Positions 55,847 to 64,000 of a DNA stretch of 64,000 nt are shown here, piece after piece. The translations under genes and the position numbers were made by a program. The notes under the pieces were generated by a model that saw nothing but the letters and a program-made list of their open reading frames with translations, did not search any database and had not been told where the DNA came from. The stretch is from Salvelinus alpinus (lineage: Eukaryota > Chordata > Actinopteri > Salmoniformes > Salmonidae), in assembly GCF_045679555.1 (NCBI RefSeq), contig NC_092115.1, positions 40,805,728-40,869,727 of the forward strand. The letters are read 5' to 3'. Every line of letters starts with the position of its first letter. Within the stretch, counting starts at the first letter, position 1.

Positions 55847-56110
55847 GACATCTGCTGTCTGGAGTGAGTAAACGCAGTTGAGGAGGGAAACCTTTTTTTC
55901 TTAATTGAATTATAATATTATAAAGCAGTTTAGGGAAACGTTTTTTTCTCTCCATTAAATATGAATATTATATCAACACGTACAAAGAGCAACAAGTGTT
56001 GTTTGATTAGTTCCTTTTTTTATGAGAATTTAAAACAAACTCTACATCTACTCCACATCTGTATTTCTGATTCAGTCAAATAACTAGGTATCAAAATAAT
56101 CATCTAGTTA

Positions 56111-56725
56111 TTGATACCCTTGATAAAGATGAGCAAAAATTACTGTATGAAATAAATAAATAAACTTTACCCACTACCAGGATATTTTAGCCCAAAACCT
56201 GGTTACCTCTCTGCTAGGAGGCTGAAACTTGGCCATAAGTGGATCTTCCAGCAAGACACATCAACATCCATGAAGAAATTGTTAATTGGGCACAAAATCA
56301 ACATTTTTCTATGGCCATCTCAGTCTTCAGACTTGAACTCCATTGAAAACCTGTGGTTTGAATTGAACAGGGTAGTCCATAAGCGCAGACAAAATAAATC
56401 AAGGACCTGGAGAGATTCTGTTTGGAGGAATGGTCTAAGATCCCACCCAATGTGTTCTCTAATCTCATAAAACATTTCAGTGTCGTTATCCTCCCGAGGG
56501 GAAGGTGCTGGAGTATTGAAAACATGGGTGGCAATAATTCAGACCCCTACCTTTTGAGAATTACATGTTAAATTATATCTCTTTCTATGAGCAATTGTAT
56601 TAGTATAAAATAATATAATTTCCTTAATTTTTTACCTACAATATAGCTCAGTATTTGAATTCTTTATTTTATAGAGTCGTTTATCTCATCTTTATCAAGG
56701 GTGTCAACAATTTTGTCCCCCACTG
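56111..56725 (+). mobile_element. internally deleted Tc1-like element, paralogous copy
   Basis: Same structure as 36164-36770: inner inverted repeats ttgatacccttgataaagat and tctttatcaagggtgtcaac, with a C-terminal transposase relic (LNSIENLWFELNRVV). Both copies share the same deletion, so they come from the segmental duplication. Confidence 0.85.
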
Positions 56726-56843
56726 TACCTCCATACTGCTCCTACATGGTGTAACAATACATCATGTAGATGTATATAATGAACAGACTAGGTCTATACC
56801 GCTCCTACATTGTGTAACAATACATCATGTAGATGTATATAAT
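56726..56843 (+). repeat. 63-bp satellite, first two units
   Basis: cctccatactgctcctacat, then two units ending gatgtatataat, where the LINE begins. This is the left end of the array that continues at 60956. Confidence 0.9.
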
Positions 56844-56987
56844 TTTTTTTTTTTTTTTTTTTAATCTTTATTTTAACAGGGAAAACAGACTGAGACCTAG
56901 ATCTCTTTTACGGCTGTGCCCTGTGTAAACATGTTGACATGTACAGTTTTAGACATACAGACAAGAACATTTCAAAACATACACAAT

Positions 56988-59900
56988 TCAACAGAAACAA
57001 TCACAGACAACATCATATTGATCCTCCATAAACATTTTAAAATGGGCAAGGGACACCAGAGTGTCTAACTTAAGTTGGATCTGCAGTTTGTTCCATAAAT
57101 AAGGTGCAAAGGAACTGAAGGCAGTCCTACCCAACTCTGTGGAGACCGCAGGAGTCTCTAATGTAATCCACATCTGTGATCTGGTTTTAAAATTAGTACA
57201 TCTTGTGGAAATTAATGATGATATATATGGAGGTAGTTTTAAAAGAAGTGCTTTATAAATAAACAAGAGAGCATGTTGCTCTCGCCTCACAGATAGAGAG
57301 ACCCAACCCACATGTTGATATAGGATACAGTGATGAGTTCTGTAACTATCACCCGTGATAAACCTGAGTGCACAATGGTAAATAGCATCCAGTGGTTTTA
57401 ATGTGTTTGCCGATGCATGCATATAGATAATATCACCATAATCTAAAACGGACATAAAAGTAGCCTGCACAATTTTTTTCCTATTTACAGAGGACAGACA
57501 AGCCCTGTTTCTGTAAAGGAATCCTATCTTGAATTTGAGCTTTTTTCCCAATTCAGTAACATGTTTTTTAAAAGAAAGCCTATCATCTAACCATACCCCT
57601 AAGTATTTATATGCAGAGACCTTATTGATTTGAGTACCATCCAAGCTAGTGATTACAAACGTGTTTCTAACTGGGAGTTTAGACCTAGAAAAAAACATGA
57701 CATTTGTTTTCTTAGCGTTTAAAACAAGTTTAAGCTGTAAAAGAGACCCCTGTAGTATCCTAAAATCAGACTCCAACTGCATTAAAGCTTGGTCCGCTGT
57801 TGGAGCAATAGAGTACATAACTGTGTCATCTGCATATAAATGGAATTTACAATATCTGACATCATCACCAATGTTGTTTATATAAAGTGAGAACAATAGT
57901 GGGCCAATTATTGAACCCTGAGGGACCCCTTTAAGTAACTGTAAGGGGTCAGACTTGACCCCATCGACCATGACGGCTTGAGTTCTATCTTTAAGATAGT
58001 CATAAAACCATCGGCAAGCATCAGTGCCCAGTCCTATAGATGACAGCTTACTCAAAAGGATAGCATGGTCTACAGTGTCAAAAGCTTTTGACAAATCTAC
58101 AAACAACGCAGCACAGTGCTTTCTATCGTCTAAGGCATTTGCAATATCATTTACAACAAGCATAGTGGCCGATGTGGTACTGTGTTTAGATCTAAAACCA
58201 GATTGATTGGTACTAAGAATACTGTTAGCAGAAAGAAAAGATTGTAACTGTTTGTTGACTATAGATTCTAGAATCTTTACCAGACAAGGGAGCCTAGAGA
58301 TGGGTCGATAGTTATCCAAATCACTACCGGCACCTCCCTTATGTAATGGTAGAACAAAAGCTGCTTTCCACACCTTAGGGATATTTCCTGTGCTTAATGT
58401 TAGATTAAAAATGTGTGTTACTGGACCAGCAAAAATAGGTGCAGCACACTTAAGTAAGTACGGGTCTAAATTGTCAGCGCCTAAGGATTTCTTAGTATCA
58501 ATGGCACACAGGGCAATTAGAACCTCTGCTTCAGTTATTTTCTGGAAACTAAAAACAGGGTTACCATTTTTCAGAGTAACGGTTGAAAAGCAAGACGAAA
58601 AATCAACTAACTGGCCAGTACCACAAAGTCCACTTTTCCTTTCAAATAAAAAACCAGCAGAGATGAAATGCTTATTAAAAGCATCACAAATATCATTTTT
58701 TTCAGTTAGAATACAGAAGTCTGAGGTAATTTGCTTAGGAAGAGAAACAGCAGAATTCCCCCGTTTCAGTGAATTAACGGTTTTCCAGAATTTTGCAGGA
58801 TCTCCTGCAGAATCTGTCATAGCATTAAGGAAGTAATTTGATTTTGCCTTTTTGACAGCTGCAGTACATTTATTTCTCAATTGCCTAAAAAACAGCCAAT
58901 CAGCTGGAGTACCTGTTTTCCTCGCCAAGGCCCAGGCCCGATTCTTTTGCAGGAAAAGACCTGACAATTCAGGAGAGAACCAAGAACTGGTTCGGTTTCT
59001 TACTCTGTGATTCTTAAGCGGGGCATGTTTATCAGACATAGAGGTAACAATAGAAGAGAAAAAAGCAAGGGCTAAAACCGGGTCCAGAAAGCAGCAAGTG
59101 GATAAAAGCTCAGAGTGATATAAGTCAAGGATAAAAGCTTGCTGTGAGAAATGTTTATAATTTCTCTTAGAGATTATACAGGGATCAGAGTGTTTCAGCC
59201 TGGTATCTCTAATACAAGCAATAGGGCAGTGGTCACTGATATCATTTGCAAAAACCCCACTGGCTGTGTATTTATGGGGGGTATTTGTTAGAATAATGTC
59301 TAGTAGAGTGGATTTTACTGGGTTCTTAAAGTTGGGACGGGTTGGTTTAGTTATCAGCTGAGTTAGATTTAGCTCAGTACAAATGCCTTTTAATTTATCG
59401 GATACTGGTGAGAGCCAATCCAGGTTAAAATCTCCCAAAATCAGTAATTCAGAGTTTGCATAATTAGACAGTATATCAGATAATTTGCATAGAGTACAAG
59501 GAGGAGCTGAGGGGGGGCGATATACCCCTGCTAGAGTTAAATGAGCATTATTACCAAGTACCACGTTTAAAACTAGACATTCATATTGCTTTGAGACAGA
59601 GGTTGATATGGACACAGAAACATTTAAGCAGCATTTAACATAAATCGCAATACCACCACCTCTACCAACTCTATCAGTTCTATAAATATTGTATCCAATC
59701 AACTGAACATCTGAATCTGGCACAGAATCACACAGCCACGATTCAGATACAATCAGAACGTCAACATTTGATTGTGAGACCAAAATTTCAATAAAGTCCA
59801 ACTTTTGGATCAGGCTTCTAGCATTCAAATGAATTATTCCAATACCATTGCTACGGGAATTCATATCAGATGGAGTATCCAAGGTAGCACCTGAAGCTGC

Positions 59901-60116
59901 ACTAGATGAGCAATAAACCATTTTCGAGCTATTGACAGAGCTCAATTTTATGGGGACAAGATTACTACTAACAATACCTCTCTGCATGTGAGTAGTATTC
60001 GCAATACGGTGATTGGACAATAAACTAGGAATTGCAGAAGGGTTGTTAACTGTAGTTTGTTCCATATTTGCAATTGAGGAACTAATTAATGAAACTGGGA
60101 GAGGAGCATTGAACAC
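56988..60116 (-). CDS. LINE ORF2: APE endonuclease and reverse transcriptase
   Basis: 1042 residues without interruption. The N-terminal third is an apurinic-type endonuclease: IIHLNARSLIQKLDF, IVSESWLCDS, GVYRPPSAP, LILGDFNLDWL and ISDHCPIACI carry the expected catalytic residues. The RT core shows NYRPISRLPCLVKILE, NQSGFRSKHSTTSA, FVDLSKAFDTVDH, GVPQGSIIGPLLFSLY and LYADDTVM with the Asp pair. The C-terminal part has the usual LINE tail domain. Activity would be nicking of target DNA and reverse transcription at the nick. The length is typical of a full ORF2. The sequence type fits the CR1/L2/Rex group. Confidence 0.9.
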   Translation of the reverse strand: MFNAPLPVSLISSSIANMEQTTVNNPSAIPSLLSNHRIANTTHMQRGIVSSNLVPIKLSSVNSSKMVYCSSSAASGATLDTPSDMNSRSNGIGIIHLNARSLIQKLDFIEILVSQSNVDVLIVSESWLCDSVPDSDVQLIGYNIYRTDRVGRGGGIAIYVKCCLNVSVSISTSVSKQYECLVLNVVLGNNAHLTLAGVYRPPSAPPCTLCKLSDILSNYANSELLILGDFNLDWLSPVSDKLKGICTELNLTQLITKPTRPNFKNPVKSTLLDIILTNTPHKYTASGVFANDISDHCPIACIRDTRLKHSDPCIISKRNYKHFSQQAFILDLYHSELLSTCCFLDPVLALAFFSSIVTSMSDKHAPLKNHRVRNRTSSWFSPELSGLFLQKNRAWALARKTGTPADWLFFRQLRNKCTAAVKKAKSNYFLNAMTDSAGDPAKFWKTVNSLKRGNSAVSLPKQITSDFCILTEKNDICDAFNKHFISAGFLFERKSGLCGTGQLVDFSSCFSTVTLKNGNPVFSFQKITEAEVLIALCAIDTKKSLGADNLDPYLLKCAAPIFAGPVTHIFNLTLSTGNIPKVWKAAFVLPLHKGGAGSDLDNYRPISRLPCLVKILESIVNKQLQSFLSANSILSTNQSGFRSKHSTTSATMLVVNDIANALDDRKHCAALFVDLSKAFDTVDHAILLSKLSSIGLGTDACRWFYDYLKDRTQAVMVDGVKSDPLQLLKGVPQGSIIGPLLFSLYINNIGDDVRYCKFHLYADDTVMYSIAPTADQALMQLESDFRILQGSLLQLKLVLNAKKTNVMFFSRSKLPVRNTFVITSLDGTQINKVSAYKYLGVWLDDRLSFKKHVTELGKKLKFKIGFLYRNRACLSSVNRKKIVQATFMSVLDYGDIIYMHASANTLKPLDAIYHCALRFITGDSYRTHHCILYQHVGWVSLSVRREQHALLFIYKALLLKLPPYISSLISTRCTNFKTRSQMWITLETPAVSTELGRTAFSSFAPYLWNKLQIQLKLDTLVSLAHFKMFMEDQYDVVCDCFC

Positions 60117-60170
60117 AGTCTGATAGGGGAGCGTACAATCCCAAAAGTCAACCCCCGAGAATACACAACG

Positions 60171-60923
60171 TCAGGTATCAAAGGCTCTACATGAGGCAAG
60201 AGTAAGAGACATGTTGGTGGAGAGGATGCTGGAGCCATACCTGTTAAGATGTAAATTGTCCCGAAGAAATAGACCTGGTCGGTCTGTAAAAGCTGCAAAG
60301 TTATCCACAAAAGGAATTCTCATCGTGCAGCAGTATCCCTTAAGCCAGGTGTGTAATTGGCGTATACGACTAAAAACCATATCCGTGTAGCGTGGGGATG
60401 GAAATGGACCGGAAACAACACACTGCTTCCCAGATTCCAGCAGCGTATTTAACAATGTTTTAAAATCGTCTCTCAATTTCTCTGACTGCTGGAGTTTAAT
60501 GTCATTTGACCCAACATGGACAATGACAGTTGAAGCGGCGGAGTGCTTGCTAATAAGTAGCGGTAGCATGGAATCTAGGTCAGAGATCCTAGCGCCAGGG
60601 TAGCAGAAGGTCTCAGCTTTCCGGATTGAAACGTTTCGGACCATGGATGAACCCACCACGAGAACGGAAGGACTACAGATGGGTTTATTGGGTAAATGAC
60701 GGGGCCTCTCCCGGGTGATCTGCCTCCTAGCAGGTTGAGGGGGGCTAGCAGCTGAGACTGACGACCTAGTGGCAGGCAAGGAGCGCAGATGAGTGTGCTT
60801 GGGCACTTCCACCTGAGAGTGAGATGGCAGCAGTAGAGATGAAGCGGAGGGACCCTGTACAGTATGATTGGAATGCACTTCCAGGTCTTCCAGGACCTTG
60901 AATCTCCTCCCCAATTGTAGCAC
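60171..60923 (-). CDS. LINE ORF1 with SGNH/esterase-like domain, 5'-truncated
   Basis: The frame encodes about 250 residues from a non-ATG position and is open further upstream, so its true start is missing. Motifs of the SGNH hydrolase fold are visible: LVVGSSMVRNV (block I, with Ser in a GSS in place of GDS), VIVHVGSNDI (block III, GxND), and DNLHLNRYGSSIL near the end (block V, DxxH). CR1/L2-group ORF1 proteins commonly carry this esterase domain; its role is not settled but may concern membrane or RNA binding. It lies 54 bp upstream of ORF2. Confidence 0.8.
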   Translation of the reverse strand: MLQLGRRFKVLEDLEVHSNHTVQGPSASSLLLPSHSQVEVPKHTHLRSLPATRSSVSAASPPQPARRQITRERPRHLPNKPICSPSVLVVGSSMVRNVSIRKAETFCYPGARISDLDSMLPLLISKHSAASTVIVHVGSNDIKLQQSEKLRDDFKTLLNTLLESGKQCVVSGPFPSPRYTDMVFSRIRQLHTWLKGYCCTMRIPFVDNFAAFTDRPGLFLRDNLHLNRYGSSILSTNMSLTLASCRAFDT

Positions 60924-61390
60924 CTCCGAAACATTTGATGGATTCCGTTTCCTGGACAGACTAGGTCTATACTGCTCCTACATGGTGTAACAATACATCA
61001 TGTAGATGTATATAATGAACAGACTAGGTCTATACCGCTCCTACATTGTGTAACAATGCATCATGTAGATGTATATAATGAACAGACTAGGTCTATACTG
61101 CTCCTACGCGGTGTAACAATACATCATGTAGATGTATATAATGAACAGACTAGGTCTATACCACTCCTACGTGGTGTAACAATACATCATGTAGATGTAT
61201 ATAATGAACAGAATAGGTCTATACTGCTCCTACTTGGTGTAACAATACATCATGTAGATGTATATAATGAACAGACTAGGCCTATACTGCTCCTACATGG
61301 TATAACAATACATCATGTAGATGTATATAATGAACAGACTAGGTCTATACTGCTCCTACATGGTGTAACAATACATCATGTAGATGTATG

Positions 61391-61478
61391 GATATCATAA
61401 GGTGAATGCACCAATTTGTAAGTCGCTCTGGATAAGAGCGTCTGCTAAATGACTTAAATATGTAAATATGTAAATATA
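61391..61478 (+). mobile_element. L2-type tail fragment in the satellite
   Basis: tcataaggtgaatgcaccaa and gtaagtcgctctggataaga, then gcgtctgctaaatgactta: the same tail as the LINE at 46713. Ends in atgtaaat repeats. Only the tail is present. Confidence 0.85.
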
Positions 61479-61637
61479 TATAATGAACAGACTAGGTCTT
61501 TACTGCTCCTACATGGTGTAACAATACATCATGTAGATGTATATAATGAACAGACTAGGTCTATACTGCTCCTACATGGTATAACAATACATCATGTAGA
61601 TGTATATAATGAACAGACTAGGTCTATACTGCTCGTA

Positions 61638-62448
61638 ACGTAAACTCACCCCATTCCGTACAAATGTGCGCAACCGCAACATTCAAACGAGGCTACAAAG
61701 ACAACTAATGGGACTGTAGCGACTGTGTTGACTTCAAAATCGGGGGTGTGAACTAGGTTTCTATTCAAGCGTTGATCGACATGGTAATGGCTCTATAGTA
61801 TTGGAGAAAAGTTGAAAAAACGGACCCTCCGTAACGTACAGCACGCATAAAGCAACTATTTCTGTCTTACAATCTCTCTCCACCAGGTGTAGCACTTCTC
61901 TCATCGTTTAAAAACAAGAAATGGACAGTGACGGGGTAAGGGGGATACCTAGTAATTATTTGCGTCATCATTGCATGCGATGATCATTCTCAAAGCCGCT
62001 GTTTACTTCTAAGATCACTTTAGCACCGCCCTAAAAACCCGATTCAAATTCGACACAAACCTTCAAATAGGTATGTAATGACACATTATATAAACTCTTT
62101 ATTGTGTTTTATTTACATTTTAGAGGCGATAAGGTGATAAGTTGGACAGATCGAGTAAAAAAAAATGCTATTTTGCCACACAACATCTCTCCTTCTCACT
62201 ATCACGCATTAGTTTCGCTTCCCCACCCGCCATTTTTAAAAAGACCCAACGGGGCTCATTGCCTGCTTGAATTATGCAGAAACTGGCAGCGTTTAGTTCA
62301 TGTAATTGATTCTGTTGGAAAGGGGAGAAATTGTGCTTTACAATGGTATTGACATTACAGTTGATCTGGAAGTATTTAGTTTTTGGGGCGCTAAAATAAG
62401 GGCAATTGTACGGACCAAGGCGATGTACAAGTTTACGTGAGTTTACAT
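61638..62448. mobile_element. 0.81-kb TIR element, second copy
   Basis: ACGTAAACTCAC at the left and gtgagtttacat at the right, with TA on both sides. The interior matches 16059-16874 almost throughout with small indels (for example an extra cccgattcaaattcgac near 62038). Satellite units resume directly on both sides. Confidence 0.85.
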
Positions 62449-63733
62449 TACATGGTGTAACAATACATCATGTATATGTATATATTGAACAGACTGGGTC
62501 TATATTGCTCCTACATGGTGTAACAATACATCATGTAGATGTATATAATGAACAGACTAGGTCTATACTGCTCCTACACGGTGTAACAATACATCATGTA
62601 GATGTATATAATGAACAGACTAGGTCTATACTGCTCCTACATGGTGTAACAATACATCATGTAGATGTATATAATGAACAGACTAGGTCTATACTGCTCC
62701 TACATTGTGTAACAATACATCATGTAGATGTATATAATGAACAGACTAGGTCTATACTGCTCCTACATGGTGTAACAATACATCATATAGATGTATATAA
62801 TGAACAGACTAGGTCTATACTGCTCCTACATGGTGTAACAATACATAATGTAGATGTATATAATGAACAGACTAGGTCTATACTGCTCCTACATGGTGTA
62901 ACAATACATCATGTAGATGTATATAATGAACAGACTAGGTCTATACTGCTCCTACATGGTGTAACAATACATCATGTAGATGTATATAATGAACAGACTA
63001 GGTCTATACTGCTCCTACATGGTGTAACAATACATCATGTAGATGTATATAATGAACAGACTAGGTCCATACTGCTCCTACATGGTGTAACAATACATCA
63101 TGTAGATGTATATAATGAACAGACTAGGTCCATACTGCTCCTACATGGTGTAACAACACATCATGTAGATGTATATAATGAACAGACCTGGTCTATACTG
63201 CTCCTACGTGGTGTAACAATACATCATGTAGATGTATATAATGAACAGACTAGGTCTATACTGCTCCTACATGGTTTAACAATACATCATGTAGATGTAT
63301 ATAATGAACAGACTAGGTCTATACTGCTCCTACATGGTGTAACAACACACCATGTAGATGTATATAATGAACAGACTGGGTCTATATTGCTCCTACATGG
63401 TGTAACAATACATCATGTAGATGTATATAATGAACAGACTAGGTCTATACTGCTCCTACATGGTGTAACAATACATAATGTAGATGTATATAATGAACAG
63501 ACTAGGTCTATACTGCTCCTACATGGTGTAACAATACATCATGTAGATGTATATAATGAACAGACTAGGTCTATACTGCTCCTACATGGTGTAACAATAC
63601 ATCATGTAGATGTCTATAATGAACAGACTAGGTCTATACTGCTCCTACATGGTGTAACAATACATCATGTAGATGTATATAATGAACAGACTAGGTCTTT
63701 ACTGCTCCTACATGGTGTAACAATACATCATGT

Positions 63734-63887
63734 ACATTTACATTTAAGTCATTTAGCAGACGCTCTTATCCAGAGCGACTTACAAATTGGAAAGTTCATA
63801 CATATTCATCCTGGTCCCCCCGTGGGGAATGAACCCACAACCCTGGCGTTGCAAGCGCCATGCTCTACCAACTGAGCCACACGGGAC
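63734..63887 (-). mobile_element. tRNA-derived SINE with an L2-type tail
   Basis: On the minus strand the head reads gtggctcagttggtagagca (A box) and gggttgtgggttcattcccc (B box). The 3' part reads aatttgtaagtcgctctgga, then gcgtctgctaaatgactta and acattt-type repeats. The tail matches the LINE at 46713-46790, as expected if the SINE is mobilised by that LINE. It is not a functional tRNA gene. Confidence 0.9.
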
Positions 63888-64000
63888 TAGATGTATATAA
63901 TGAACAGACTAGGTCTATACTGCTCCTACATGGTGTAACAATACATCATGTAGATGTATATAATGAACAGACTAGGTCTATACTGCTCCTACATGGTGTA

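Larger units (their letters stand above)
56844..60955 (-). mobile_element. two-ORF LINE inserted in the satellite
   Basis: A run of about 20 T at 56844 is the poly-A tail on the minus strand. It is followed (minus strand) by a short 3' UTR, ORF2 and ORF1. The 5' end lies within ORF1, because that frame is still open at 60955 with no ATG. Satellite sequence continues on both sides. No clear target duplication is visible. Confidence 0.9.
60956..64000 (+). repeat. 63-bp satellite array, more than 30 copies, open at the window edge
   Basis: The unit is tacatggtgtaacaatacat, catgtagatgtatataatga, acagactaggtctatactgc and tcc. Copies are highly similar. The array is interrupted by a LINE/SINE tail (61391-61478), a TIR element (61638-62448) and a SINE (63734-63887). 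Since 63 is divisible by 3 and one frame has no stop, a 489-residue ORF appears; it is not a gene. The array continues past 64000. Confidence 0.95.

Noticed and set aside
57649..58836. plus-strand ORFs within the LINE
   Set aside because: Shadows of ORF2 on the opposite strand.
62406..63875. 489-residue ORF of 21-residue repeats
   Set aside because: It is the 63-bp satellite read in a frame without stops; it begins in a TIR element and ends in a SINE.
63790..63887. possible tRNA gene (A and B boxes)
   Set aside because: The tRNA-like head is continuous with a SINE body and an L2-type tail; the same applies to the heads at 30373, 34645 and 36908.

Overview
The window is eukaryotic, from a salmonid fish. 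This rests on inactive Tc1 elements of the salmonid type from which Sleeping Beauty was reconstructed, HpaI- and SmaI-type tRNA-derived SINEs, and a C2H2 zinc-finger gene family whose first coding exon begins MSSLSYSPP and continues with VKEEE motifs. I cannot name the species. There are no bacterial features, CRISPR arrays or functional tRNA/rRNA genes.

The host-gene content is a cluster of related zinc-finger (ZNF) loci with a two-exon plan: an acidic VKEEE exon, a phase-1 intron, and one exon carrying all fingers. I label them A to G. A (5.8-6.5 kb), B (10.3-11.0), C (13.2-14.0) and D (17.1-24.3) are on the + strand. E (32.2-35.6), F (40.6-42.7) and G (45.3-55.2) are on the - strand. E (11 fingers) and F (7 fingers) look intact and complete. 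B has an intact 7-finger exon but no first exon in the window. A and C are frameshifted. D and G have lost nearly all of their finger exon. The + and - loci are inverted paralogues: B matches E including its 3' flank, C matches F including an intronic Tc1 derivative, and D matches G and E across the intron.

Most of the rest is mobile or tandemly repeated DNA. Left part (0-9.4 kb): a LINE tail, a 39-bp minisatellite beside a Ty3/gypsy pol relic, and nested Tc1-like elements, one with an uninterrupted transposase frame (about 3.3-4.4 kb). Middle (14-31 kb): gene D exon 1, in which VKEE units have multiplied to about 45 copies and into which a SINE, a LINE tail, a solo LTR and a MITE have inserted; then a Tc1 copy and several minisatellites. 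Right part: another Sleeping Beauty-type relic (38.0-39.6), a solo LTR inside a minisatellite (40.0-40.6), an L2-type LINE (46.7-48.4), a nearly intact Ty3/gypsy element (49.6-54.4) with 148-bp LTRs and a 5-bp target duplication, a LINE with endonuclease/RT and SGNH-like ORFs (56.8-61.0), and a 63-bp satellite running off the right edge and itself invaded by several elements.

Families like this are generally thought to encode sequence-specific repressors that evolve against transposons. The sequence shows both sides: finger arrays being duplicated and lost, and transposons landing in their exons, introns and promoters. Features that may be undescribed are the VKEE array (each unit matches the SUMO consensus psi-K-x-E), splice donors duplicated in tandem at a 55-bp period, a conserved CRE-like promoter block shared by four loci, and an 0.81-kb TIR element present both in gene D's 5' region and in the satellite.
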